Assembly: GCF_019160155.1 (NCBI RefSeq) | Contig: NZ_JAFNIH010000032.1 | Coordinates: 1-64,000 of the forward strand | Reading direction: 5' to 3' | Source of the DNA: Pinisolibacter aquiterrae | GTDB lineage: Bacteria > Pseudomonadota > Alphaproteobacteria > Rhizobiales > Ancalomicrobiaceae | Length of the DNA: 64,000 nucleotides | Shown here: piece after piece, positions 1-7,852 of the stretch | How the letters are laid out: every line of letters starts with the position of its first letter | Position numbering within the stretch: the stretch's first letter is position 1 | Translations under genes and position numbers: made by a program | Notes under the pieces: generated by a model | What the model saw: only the letters and a program-made list of their open reading frames with translations | What the model was told of the DNA's origin: nothing | Databases searched by the model: none

Positions 1-2109
1 ATCTGTGACCGTGCCGCCGCCGAGGCCGGGGCCGCCGCCGAGGCGCTCGCCCGGCTCGCCCGCGCCCGGCCGCCGCTCCTCGAGGAACGCGACGCGCTCG
101 CCCGCCGGCTCGCCGAGGGCGCCCTCGCCCAGCGCCTCGCCGAGGCGGTGGAGACCAAGGCCGCCGCCGATCTGCGCGCCACCCTGGTCGACGGTGCCCC
201 CTGCCCGGTCTGCGGCGCCACCGACCACCCGATCCTCGCCGATCCCTCGATCGCCGCCGCCCTCGCCGCGCTGCGCGCCGAGCGCGCCGGGATCGAGGCG
301 CGGAAGATCCGCCTCGACGCGGAGATCGCCGAGATCGATCGCGACCGCACCGTCGAGGAGACCCGCGCCGCCGCCGCCACGACCACGACGAGCGAGGCCG
401 CCGCCCGCCTCGACGCGGCCGAAGCGGCGATCGCCGCCGCCGATGCCGACGCGACCGGCCTCGCCGGAGCCCTCGGGCTCGATTGGCCGGCCCTCGGCAC
501 GACCGCCGCCGCCCGTTTCGAGGCGGCGGTCGCCGGCATCGACGCGCTCCGCCGGCCCCTCGCGCTGCGCATCGCCGAAGCCGGCCGCCGCCGCGCTGAG
601 ATCGACGCCCTGCGCGAGACCCTCGACCGGCTCGATCACGGTCGTGACGCCGATGCCGATCGCCGCCGTCTCGCCTCCGAGAGCCGCGCCGAGGCCGAGC
701 GCCGGGGCGCCGTCGCCGCGGAAGCTGCCCGTGGCGCCGCCGCCCGCCGCGCCGAGCTCGACGCGAGCCTCGCCGTGACCCTGGCGCCGCTGTCGATCGG
801 CCCGGAGGAACTCGATCAGAACGGCGCCGCGCTGACCGAGAAGCTCGCCGCCGCCGTCGCCGGCCGCCGCCGGCTGATCGCCGAGACCGAGACCCTCGCC
901 AAGACCGAACAGGCGCTCGAACTCGACGTCCTGCGCCTCGGCGACGGCCTCGCTCATGCCGAACGCGGTCGCATCGCCGCCGCCGTCGAACTCGCCAACC
1001 GCACCGCCGCCGCGACCGCCCTCGCCGCGGAACGCGCCGCCCTCCTCGACGGCGAGGCGACCGAGATCCATCGCGGCCGGATCGAGGCGGAACGGCTCGC
1101 CGCCGACGCGGCCCTCCAGACCGCGGCCGCCGATCTCACCCGCGCCGCCGGCGAACACGACGCCGCGCTGGTCCAGATCGGTGAACGGCGCGCCCATCTC
1201 CAAGCCGCCGAGGCCGAGACCGGCCGCGCCGCGACCACCTGCGACCACGCCCTCGCCGCCGCCGATCTCGATTGGGAGATCGCCGCCGCTCTGCTGGCGA
1301 CGCCGGACGGCGAGGTCGAGGCGCTGCGCGCCCGCCTCTCCGACCTCGTCGAGAGCGCCGCCCGCGCCGCGACCGAGGCGGCCGCCCGCCGCGCCGATCT
1401 CGCCACCGCGATCGGCGAGAGCACCGGCCTCGCGCCCCGCCCCGACCTCCTCGCCGCCGCCGAGGCCGACCGCGCCGCCCGTGACGGCCTCAACCGTGAA
1501 CTGGGGGCGCTCGCCGAGATCCTCGCCGCCGACGACGGCGCCCGCGCCCGCGCCGCCGATCTCGAGACCGAGATCACCGCCCTCGAGGCCGATTTCGCCG
1601 TGCGCGGCGCCGTCGGCGCGGCGATCGGCTCGGCCGACGGCGACAAGTTCCGCAAATTCGCGCAAGGCATCACCCTCGACCGCCTCGCCGCCCTCGCCGA
1701 TCGCCATCTCGAGACGCTGAGCCCGCGCTACCGGCTGGTGCGCACCGGCGGCCTCGGCCTCGCCATCGTCGACCGCGACATGGGCGACGAGATGCGCTCG
1801 ACCCGTTCGCTGTCGGGCGGCGAGCGCTTCCTCGCCTCGCTGTCGCTGGCGCTGTCGCTGTCCGGGCTCGAGGGGCGCCGTTCCTTCGTCGACACGCTCT
1901 TCATCGACGAGGGCTTCGGCTCGCTCGACGCGGCCACCCTCGACGTCGCCATCGACGCCCTCGAGAGCCTCCAGAGCGAGGGCCGCAAGGTCGGCGTGAT
2001 CAGCCACGTCGCCGCCATGCACGACCGCATTCCGGTGCAGATCCGGGTGGAGAAGGCGGGCGCCGGCCGTTCGCGCGTGCGCGTCACCGGCACCGGCACC
2101 GCCGCGTGA
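1..2109 (+). CDS. sbcC: SbcC exonuclease subunit, C-terminal part (5' end outside window)
   Basis: This is the ATPase subunit of the SbcCD (Mre11-Rad50-like) nuclease, which trims hairpins and DNA ends. The frame is open from the first base of the window, so the N-terminal ATPase half and part of the coiled coil are missing; 702 residues remain. The zinc-hook motif CPVCG lies at residues 68-72 of the visible part (bases 202-216). It is flanked by long Ala/Glu/Arg heptad-rich coiled coil. The C-terminal ATPase lobe follows, with the ABC signature LSGGERF near base 1808 and the Walker B sequence LFIDEGFGSLD just after. SbcD is expected directly upstream, off the window. The gene is convergent with the beta-lactamase, 16 bases apart. 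The identification is firm; only the start is unknown. Confidence 0.93.
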   Translation: MCDRAAAEAGAAAEALARLARARPPLLEERDALARRLAEGALAQRLAEAVETKAAADLRATLVDGAPCPVCGATDHPILADPSIAAALAALRAERAGIEARKIRLDAEIAEIDRDRTVEETRAAAATTTTSEAAARLDAAEAAIAAADADATGLAGALGLDWPALGTTAAARFEAAVAGIDALRRPLALRIAEAGRRRAEIDALRETLDRLDHGRDADADRRRLASESRAEAERRGAVAAEAARGAAARRAELDASLAVTLAPLSIGPEELDQNGAALTEKLAAAVAGRRRLIAETETLAKTEQALELDVLRLGDGLAHAERGRIAAAVELANRTAAATALAAERAALLDGEATEIHRGRIEAERLAADAALQTAAADLTRAAGEHDAALVQIGERRAHLQAAEAETGRAATTCDHALAAADLDWEIAAALLATPDGEVEALRARLSDLVESAARAATEAAARRADLATAIGESTGLAPRPDLLAAAEADRAARDGLNRELGALAEILAADDGARARAADLETEITALEADFAVRGAVGAAIGSADGDKFRKFAQGITLDRLAALADRHLETLSPRYRLVRTGGLGLAIVDRDMGDEMRSTRSLSGGERFLASLSLALSLSGLEGRRSFVDTLFIDEGFGSLDAATLDVAIDALESLQSEGRKVGVISHVAAMHDRIPVQIRVEKAGAGRSRVRVTGTGTAA

Positions 2110-2125
2110 GCCGAGGCGCGCCGCC

Positions 2126-3007
2126 TCAGCCGATCGAGCGGGCGAGCGCGGCGCCGATCTCGGCGATGGCGGCGTTGCGCTCGGCCATCGCGGCCCGCGT
2201 CTCGGCGAGATAGACCGCCACGGTCATGGGCTTGCGCCCGGTCGGCCAGACCACGGCGACGACGCCGCGCGCGCCGTTGCCGCCGGCCCCCGTCTTGTCG
2301 GCGATCTTCCACGACGCCGGCAGACCGGCGCGCAGCAGCGGCCCGCCGACCCGATCGTCGACCATCCACGCCGTCAGCCGATCGCGCGACGCCGGCGACA
2401 GCGCACGGCCGAGCACGAGAGAGCGCAGTGAATGGGCGATCGCCGCCGCCGTCGTGGTGTCGCGCGGATCGCCCGGCCTCGCCTCGTTGAGGTCCGGCTC
2501 CCAGCGATCGAGCCGGGTCACGTCGTCGCCGATCGAACGCAGAAACGCGGTCAGCCCGCGCGGGCCGCCGATCGTCTCGAGCAACAGATTGCCGGCGGTG
2601 TTGTCGCTGAGCGTGATCGCCGCCTCGGCGATCTCGGCGAGCGTCATGCCGGGATCGCCGACCCGCGTCTCGGTCGTCGGCGAATAGGGCACGAGCGTCG
2701 CCTTGGAAAAGACCACCCGCCGCTCCAACTGGTCCTCGCGGCGATCGACCCGCGCGAGCAGCGCCGCCCCGGCGAGCACCTTGAAGGTGCTGGTGAGCGC
2801 CACCGGCTCGGTGGCGCGGTGGTGCCACACCCGGCCGGTCTCGTCGTCGAGCACGGTCATGCCGACCCGCGCGCCGAGCCGCGTCTCGACCGCCACGACG
2901 GCCTCCTCGAGCGGATCGCTGCCGGCTCGAGCCCGGGCCGGGCCCATCACGCCGAAGGTCGTCGCGGACGCCGCCGTCCACAAAATCCTACGCCGATCGA
3001 TCCACAT
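2126..3007 (-). CDS. bla: class A beta-lactamase
   Basis: This is a serine beta-lactamase that should hydrolyse penam/cephem rings in the periplasm. All four class A boxes are present in the 293 residues: S73-T-F-K76 (nucleophile), S134-D-N, E170 in the omega loop (EPDLN) and K238-T-G240. The length is typical of the class. The N-terminus has RRR followed by a moderately hydrophobic stretch ending near ARARA at residue 28, so export is likely, possibly by the Tat route (TatABC is encoded at 56.1-57.9 kb). The ATG is preceded by a GAGGG ribosome-binding site. The gene lies downstream of the PBP1A gene on the same strand, but a strong hairpin separates them. It is probably a chromosomal, resident enzyme; no mobile element is next to it. 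Substrate range cannot be read from the sequence. Confidence 0.9.
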   Translation of the reverse strand: MWIDRRRILWTAASATTFGVMGPARARAGSDPLEEAVVAVETRLGARVGMTVLDDETGRVWHHRATEPVALTSTFKVLAGAALLARVDRREDQLERRVVFSKATLVPYSPTTETRVGDPGMTLAEIAEAAITLSDNTAGNLLLETIGGPRGLTAFLRSIGDDVTRLDRWEPDLNEARPGDPRDTTTAAAIAHSLRSLVLGRALSPASRDRLTAWMVDDRVGGPLLRAGLPASWKIADKTGAGGNGARGVVAVVWPTGRKPMTVAVYLAETRAAMAERNAAIAEIGAALARSIG

Positions 3008-3166
3008 CGTCCCTCACTCCCACGAAACCTCGAAGCTCGAGGCGAGGAGATCGTCGATGCGCAAACGTGCGAAATCGAGGTGGGATTCGGGCGTTCTCGT
3101 GGCTCACGCGGATACCGCCGGCGCCATCGCCGAGCGCGACCGGGCATCGGCCGGTCGGGCCGAAAC

Positions 3167-3200
3167 CTCGAGAAATCCCGACGGGTCGGGATTTCTCGAG
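3167..3200 (-). terminator. perfect 16-bp hairpin after mrcA
   Basis: Two 16-base arms (left CTCGAGAAATCCCGAC) are exact reverse complements separated by only GG. The hairpin begins 7 bases after the mrcA stop codon. On the minus strand it is followed by GGTTTCGG, a weak U-tract. It probably terminates mrcA transcription before bla; it is symmetrical and so could act on either strand. Confidence 0.7.
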
Positions 3201-3207
3201 ACGGGTG

Positions 3208-5799
3208 TCAGTAGAGGCCGCCCTGCTGGAGACCGCGCTCCTGCTCCGGCGTGACCTTCTGCGCCTTGCCGAACTCCTCGGTGTCGTAGCCGATCACCGA
3301 ATAGGTGTCGGGCGGCGCGGTGCCGGGCTTGAAGGCTTCCATGATCGCGTCCGGATCGCCCGGCGAGGCCTTCATGCCGGTGTGGTGGTTGACCGCCACC
3401 AGCCGGATCCCCGGCGGCACGCGGAACGGCACCGGCGGCTTGTCCTTGAGCGCGTCGGCGAAGAACTCGCGCACCACCGGCGCGGCGGTGTGGCCGCCGG
3501 AGGCTCGGCCGAGGTCGCGCGGCCGGTCGTAGCCCATGAAGACGCCGGCGACGAGATCGGGCGTAAAGCCGACGAACCACACGTCCTTCTGGTCGTTGGT
3601 GGTGCCGGTCTTGCCGGCGATCGGGCGCTTCAGATCGGCGAGAACCGTCGCGGTGCCGCGCTGGACGACGCCCTCCATGATCGAGGTGATCTGATAGGCG
3701 GTCATCGGATCGAGCACCTGCTCGCGGTCGTCGATCAGCTCCGGCTCGGGCTGATGCGCCCATTTCGGCGCGTCGCAGGCCTCGCAGATCCGTTCGTCGT
3801 GCTTGAAGACGGTCTTGCCCCAGCGATCCTGGATACGGTCGATGAAGCTCGCGTTCACCTTGCGGCCGCCGTTGGCGATGGTCGCATAGGCGGCCGTCAG
3901 ACGCAGCACCGTGGTCTCGCCCGCGCCGAGCGACATCGGCAGATAGGCGCCGAGATCGTCGTAGATGCCGAACCGCTTGGCGTATTCGACCACCAGCGGC
4001 ATGCCCATGTCCTTGGCGAGCCGCACCGTCATGGTGTTGCGCGACTGCTCGATGCCGACGCGCAGCGTCGAGGGGCCGTAGAACTTCTGCGAATAGTTCT
4101 CCGGCTTCCACACCGGCTGTCCGCCGCCGGGATTGATCTCGATCGGCCCGTCGAGCACCAGCGACGACGGCGTGTAGCCGTTGTCGAGCGCGGCGGCATA
4201 GACGAAGGGCTTGAACGACGAACCGGGCTGGCGCCACGCCTGGGTGGCGCGGTTGAACTCGCTCTCCGCGAAGGAGAAGCCGCCGGTGGTGGCGAGCACG
4301 CGGCCGGTGTGGGGGTCCATCACCACGATCGCGCCGGAGATGTCGGGCACCTGACGCAGGCGATAGACCTGACGCTCGCCGGTGCCGGCGCCGACCTTCT
4401 CCACATAGACGACGTCGCCCGGCATGACGATGCTCGCCATGCCCTTGCCGATCGCCGTGCGCTTGACGCCGTCGGCCATCCGCGTCGCCCATTTCGACTG
4501 GTCGAAGGCGAGGATGCCGCGCTCGCGCTCGGTCGAGATCTCGCCCGTCACCAGACGGCGCGGCTGCAGGCCGACGATCGCCTCCTGATCGCCGACCGAG
4601 AGCACCACGCCGAGCCGCCATTCCGGCACGTCGGAGAGCGCCTTGACCTCGGCCAGCGCCGGGCCCCAGTCGCCGGTGTAGGTGAGCTTGGAGACGGGGC
4701 CGCGCCAGCCGTTGTTGGTGTCGTAGCCGAGCAGACCGTCCATCAGCGCCTTGCGGGCGAGCCGCTGGAGCTTGGGATCGAGCGAGGTGCGCACCGACAG
4801 GCCGCCCTGATAGAGGCCACGCTCGCCGTATTTCTCGATCAGCTGGCGGCGCACCTCCTCGGCGAAATAGTCGGCGCCGAAGATGTGCGGGCCGGTGGTG
4901 CGCGGCACGACCTTCAGGGGCTCCGCCTTGGCCTTGTCCGCCTGCTCCTGGGTGATGAACCCGTTGGCGGCCATCTGCCCGATCACCCAGTTGCGCCGCT
5001 CGATGGCGCGGTCGGTGTGGCGGAACGGATGATAGTTGTTCGGACCCTTCGGCAGAGCCGCGAGATAGGCGGCCTCGGCGATGGTCAGCTCGTGCACCGA
5101 CTTGTCGAAATAGAGGAGCGAGGCCGCCGCCACCCCGTAGGCGCCCATGCCCAGATAGATCTGGTTCATGTAGAGCTCGAGGATCTCCTCCTTGGAGTAG
5201 GCCGCCTCGATCCGGATGGCGAGGATCGCCTCCTTGATCTTGCGCTCGAAGGTCTGCTCGTTGGAGAGGAGGAAGTTCTTGGCGACCTGCTGGGTGATGG
5301 TCGAGGCGCCCTGCGGACGGCGGCCGGAGAGCTTGTTCTGCACCGTGATGATCGCGGCGCGGATGATGCCTTCCGGATCGAGGCCGGAATGCTCGTAGAA
5401 ATTCTTGTCCTCGGCCGAGAGGAAGGCGTTCTTCAGAAGCTGCGGGATCGCCTGGCTCGGCAGGAACAGCCGCCGCTCGGAGGCGTATTCGGCGACGAGC
5501 TCGCCGTCGCCGGCGTGCACGCGGCTCATCACCGGCGGCTCGTAGTTCTTGAGCGCCGTGTAGTCGGGAAGGTCGGCGGAGGCGTTTTTATAGGCGACCC
5601 ACACGCCCGCCGCGACGATCAGGACCGCGACCGTGCCGATTCCGAAGACGTAGCCGATGAACCGCAGAAGAAACATGCCGCCCGTTTTCCTCGCCGATGC
5701 GACGGGCGGCGATCCTTCGTCGCCCCCGTCCGATTCCACGGGCGCTCCCGCGTCGCCCACGGGTTCGCTCGAACCCGCCGGACGTCGCCGCCGTGACAT
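3208..5799 (-). CDS. mrcA: penicillin-binding protein 1A (bifunctional transglycosylase/transpeptidase)
   Basis: This enzyme polymerises lipid II and cross-links peptidoglycan at the outer face of the inner membrane. From the chosen start it has 863 residues: a Pro/Ser-rich cytoplasmic tail, one transmembrane segment at about 45-68, a GT51 glycosyltransferase domain with the catalytic glutamate in SAEDKNFYEHSGLD and the motif GASTITQQVAKN, then a transpeptidase domain with SSFK near residues 527-530, SRN, and KTGTT near 730. The start at 5799 is chosen over one 36 codons upstream because an AAAGG ribosome-binding site lies 7 bases before it and the upstream extension is Arg-rich and unlike the family. 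The amidase gene is just upstream on the same strand and rne is divergent beyond it, an arrangement conserved in Hyphomicrobiales. Confidence 0.95.
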   Translation of the reverse strand: MSRRRRPAGSSEPVGDAGAPVESDGGDEGSPPVASARKTGGMFLLRFIGYVFGIGTVAVLIVAAGVWVAYKNASADLPDYTALKNYEPPVMSRVHAGDGELVAEYASERRLFLPSQAIPQLLKNAFLSAEDKNFYEHSGLDPEGIIRAAIITVQNKLSGRRPQGASTITQQVAKNFLLSNEQTFERKIKEAILAIRIEAAYSKEEILELYMNQIYLGMGAYGVAAASLLYFDKSVHELTIAEAAYLAALPKGPNNYHPFRHTDRAIERRNWVIGQMAANGFITQEQADKAKAEPLKVVPRTTGPHIFGADYFAEEVRRQLIEKYGERGLYQGGLSVRTSLDPKLQRLARKALMDGLLGYDTNNGWRGPVSKLTYTGDWGPALAEVKALSDVPEWRLGVVLSVGDQEAIVGLQPRRLVTGEISTERERGILAFDQSKWATRMADGVKRTAIGKGMASIVMPGDVVYVEKVGAGTGERQVYRLRQVPDISGAIVVMDPHTGRVLATTGGFSFAESEFNRATQAWRQPGSSFKPFVYAAALDNGYTPSSLVLDGPIEINPGGGQPVWKPENYSQKFYGPSTLRVGIEQSRNTMTVRLAKDMGMPLVVEYAKRFGIYDDLGAYLPMSLGAGETTVLRLTAAYATIANGGRKVNASFIDRIQDRWGKTVFKHDERICEACDAPKWAHQPEPELIDDREQVLDPMTAYQITSIMEGVVQRGTATVLADLKRPIAGKTGTTNDQKDVWFVGFTPDLVAGVFMGYDRPRDLGRASGGHTAAPVVREFFADALKDKPPVPFRVPPGIRLVAVNHHTGMKASPGDPDAIMEAFKPGTAPPDTYSVIGYDTEEFGKAQKVTPEQERGLQQGGLY

Positions 5800-5940
5800 G
5801 CCTTTCGATGCGTCTCGCCCGTTCGCGAAGATCCGATTTCGGCCCTCGCGCCCCGGCCGAAGCCTCGCCTCTCGCCGATCCCGGCTCCTCTCGAGGCGGA
5901 CCGCCACCCGCCTGGACGAGCCGCCGGACTCGCACCATGG

Positions 5941-5969
5941 CTTTATGCGTCCCGCCTTTCTTTTTCAAG
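5941..5969 (-). promoter_or_regulatory. candidate promoter for mrcA
   Basis: On the minus strand CTTGAA (5964-5969) is followed after 16 bases by CATAAA (5942-5947). The CTTG core resembles the -35 box of alphaproteobacterial housekeeping promoters. It lies between amiC and mrcA, so mrcA may be transcribed separately from the amidase gene. This is inferred from sequence only. Confidence 0.45.
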
Positions 5970-6017
5970 TTTATGGCGAAGCTGCGGCGCCCGGCGCCGC
6001 GGACGTCGATCGCCTGC

Positions 6018-7037
6018 TCAGCGTGTCCGTTCCGCCGCACGCGCCGCCCCGGGCACGCCGCGCCCGGCGAAGAAGCGATCGATCGCCGAGAGAAGCGAGC
6101 GCGACGTCGTCTCCCGCCACTGCGGCGAGGTCATCAACGCCTCGTCTTCCTTGTTGGAGAGGAAGCCGATCTCCACCAGCACCGACGGCACGTCGTGGGC
6201 GCGCAGTACCTTGAGCCCCGCCTGACGATGCGCCGCCCCCTTCACCAATCGGCCGTGACGGCGGTATTCCTCGAGAATGTCGCGCGCGGCGAGCAGCGAG
6301 AACCGGCGCGTCTCGCGCAGCGTCAGCTCCGCCAGAATGTCCTCGACCACGTCCTCGGCGTCCGTGACGACATGGCCGGCGACCGCGTCGGCGGCGTTCT
6401 CCTTGGCCGCGAGCGCCGCCGCCTGGGCGTCCGACGGCTTCTCCGAGACCGTATAGATGGTCGCGCCGCGCACCGAATGATCGTATTCGGCGTCGGCATG
6501 GATCGACAGCAGCAGGTCGGCCTTGGCCTCCCGGGCGATCGTCACCCGCCGCCCGAGCCCGACGAAGACGTCCTCGTCGCGGGTCGTGCGCACGTCGTAA
6601 CGGCCGCTCTCCCGCAACACCCGGATCAACGTCTGCGCCATCTCGAGGACGACCGTCTTCTCCGGCGTGCCGGTGGCGGGCGAGACCGTGCCCGCGTCGA
6701 CGCCGCCGTGACCGGGATCGATCACGATCACCGGCCGAGCCGGCACCGGCGCGCCCGGATCGACGCCTCGCGACGCCGCGCTCGGACGCGCCCCCTCGCG
6801 GTCGCCCTTGGCGGCGGCGGTCCCGCTCACCGAGCCGGTCTCCTCCACCGCGACGGTGAGAGCCCGCGCCGCGCCGGACGCCTCGGCGGGCTCGGGCGCG
6901 CGGCCGACCACCCCGGCGAGCGCCGAGGCGCCGGTCAGAACGACCGCCGCGACGACCGAGACCAGCCGCCGCGTCGCCTTCTTCTCGGGCGCCGCCCATG
7001 CCGTGGCGACCCGTCTCGCGATGCCGAAGATACCCAA
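6018..7037 (-). CDS. amiC: N-acetylmuramoyl-L-alanine amidase (Amidase_3)
   Basis: This is a zinc amidase that cleaves the amide bond between MurNAc and the stem peptide, typically for daughter-cell separation. In the 339 residues an N-terminal hydrophobic segment at about 20-45 acts as signal or anchor. It is followed by a low-complexity linker and then one Amidase_3 domain. Zinc ligands are visible: His110 in IDPGHGG, a Glu in EKTVVLE, His in LSIHAD, and the catalytic Glu near 288 in VEIGFLSN. No AMIN targeting domain can be seen, unlike E. coli AmiC; this shorter layout is common in alphaproteobacteria. It is upstream of the PBP1A gene on the same strand and divergent from rne. The symbol is the usual one for the family; AmiA or AmiB would be equally defensible. 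Confidence 0.88.
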   Translation of the reverse strand: MGIFGIARRVATAWAAPEKKATRRLVSVVAAVVLTGASALAGVVGRAPEPAEASGAARALTVAVEETGSVSGTAAAKGDREGARPSAASRGVDPGAPVPARPVIVIDPGHGGVDAGTVSPATGTPEKTVVLEMAQTLIRVLRESGRYDVRTTRDEDVFVGLGRRVTIAREAKADLLLSIHADAEYDHSVRGATIYTVSEKPSDAQAAALAAKENAADAVAGHVVTDAEDVVEDILAELTLRETRRFSLLAARDILEEYRRHGRLVKGAAHRQAGLKVLRAHDVPSVLVEIGFLSNKEDEALMTSPQWRETTSRSLLSAIDRFFAGRGVPGAARAAERTR

Positions 7038-7852
7038 ATGCGTCCCTCTCGGAGGCCGTCGTCCGAAGCGACAGGATAGACCATGGGCGCCTCGCGGTTA
7101 ACCCGTCGTTGACGGTGGCGAGACGCCGCGTCGTCCGCGGCCACCCCGGCATCGGCCGGCTCGTTGCGCGACTTGCAAAGGCACCCCCGCCCCCGTAAGT
7201 ATGGGCCAGGATTTCGATCTCCGAGCGAATCCCCGATCCGCGCCGAGGCGTGGCCGGGGCACTCGTCGAAGAGTTCGGACCGCTCGTTCCCGATGCTCGT
7301 CCGGCTCGCCCGCGACGATGGCGGGAGAGAGGCCCCACGGCGGCCGGCATCCCCGGTGGATGTCGTCGTGCGGGTGGTTTCGTTCGTTGGCGCGTATCGC
7401 CTGGACGACCTCTCGAGACGAGCGGCCCGGTCCCGTCACCGTCCACCCGGTGTCGGGAAGAAGTTCCGGAACACGGCGCGTCGGCGACACGAGGTCGGTC
7501 GTCGAGCGTGGTGTTCGGGCCCCCGAGGCCATGCCTCACGGTGGTCGGGCCCGGGTTCGTCGCGTTTTCTTGCGATTTCGCCCGGCCGCGACCGCTCCCG
7601 ATCGATGGTTTGCCACTCGATCGCCACGAAAGAACAGGGTCGAACGAACGGCCATGCCGACGACGACGGGACGCACGACGGAAACGACGGAGACGGCGAC
7701 AGGCCGGTTCTCTTCGCGTCGTCGCCTCGTCCACGCGGCGCCTACACGTTCGATCGCGCTCCCCCATTCCCTACCGACACGACAAGTCCGCGACCGTGCC
7801 GCCGTCCTCCTCGGGACGGCGCCGTACGTCGTGGGCCCGGAGTTTTCGCCTC
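7038..7852. other. 815-base divergent region between amiC and rne; rne leader
   Basis: No gene with recognisable family features is seen here. Short frames exist on both strands but are Arg/Pro-rich and overlap each other. The region must hold the divergent promoters of amiC and rne. With the promoter proposed at 7173-7201, rne would have an untranslated leader of roughly 645 bases. Long leaders are known for RNase E in other bacteria, where they mediate autoregulation; that role here is inference. Confidence 0.5.
7173..7201 (+). promoter_or_regulatory. candidate promoter for rne
   Basis: TTGCAA (7173-7178), a 17-base spacer and TAAGTA (7196-7201) resemble a housekeeping promoter in an otherwise GC-rich stretch. 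Transcription would start near 7208, about 645 bases before the rne ATG. Confidence 0.4.

Noticed and set aside
3067-5796. 909-codon open frame on the plus strand
   Set aside because: It is antisense to the PBP1A gene and lacks protein-like features.
7201-7852. Short open frames in the rne leader as possible leader peptides or small genes
   Set aside because: They overlap in several frames, are Arg/Pro-rich and lack ribosome-binding sites and family similarity.
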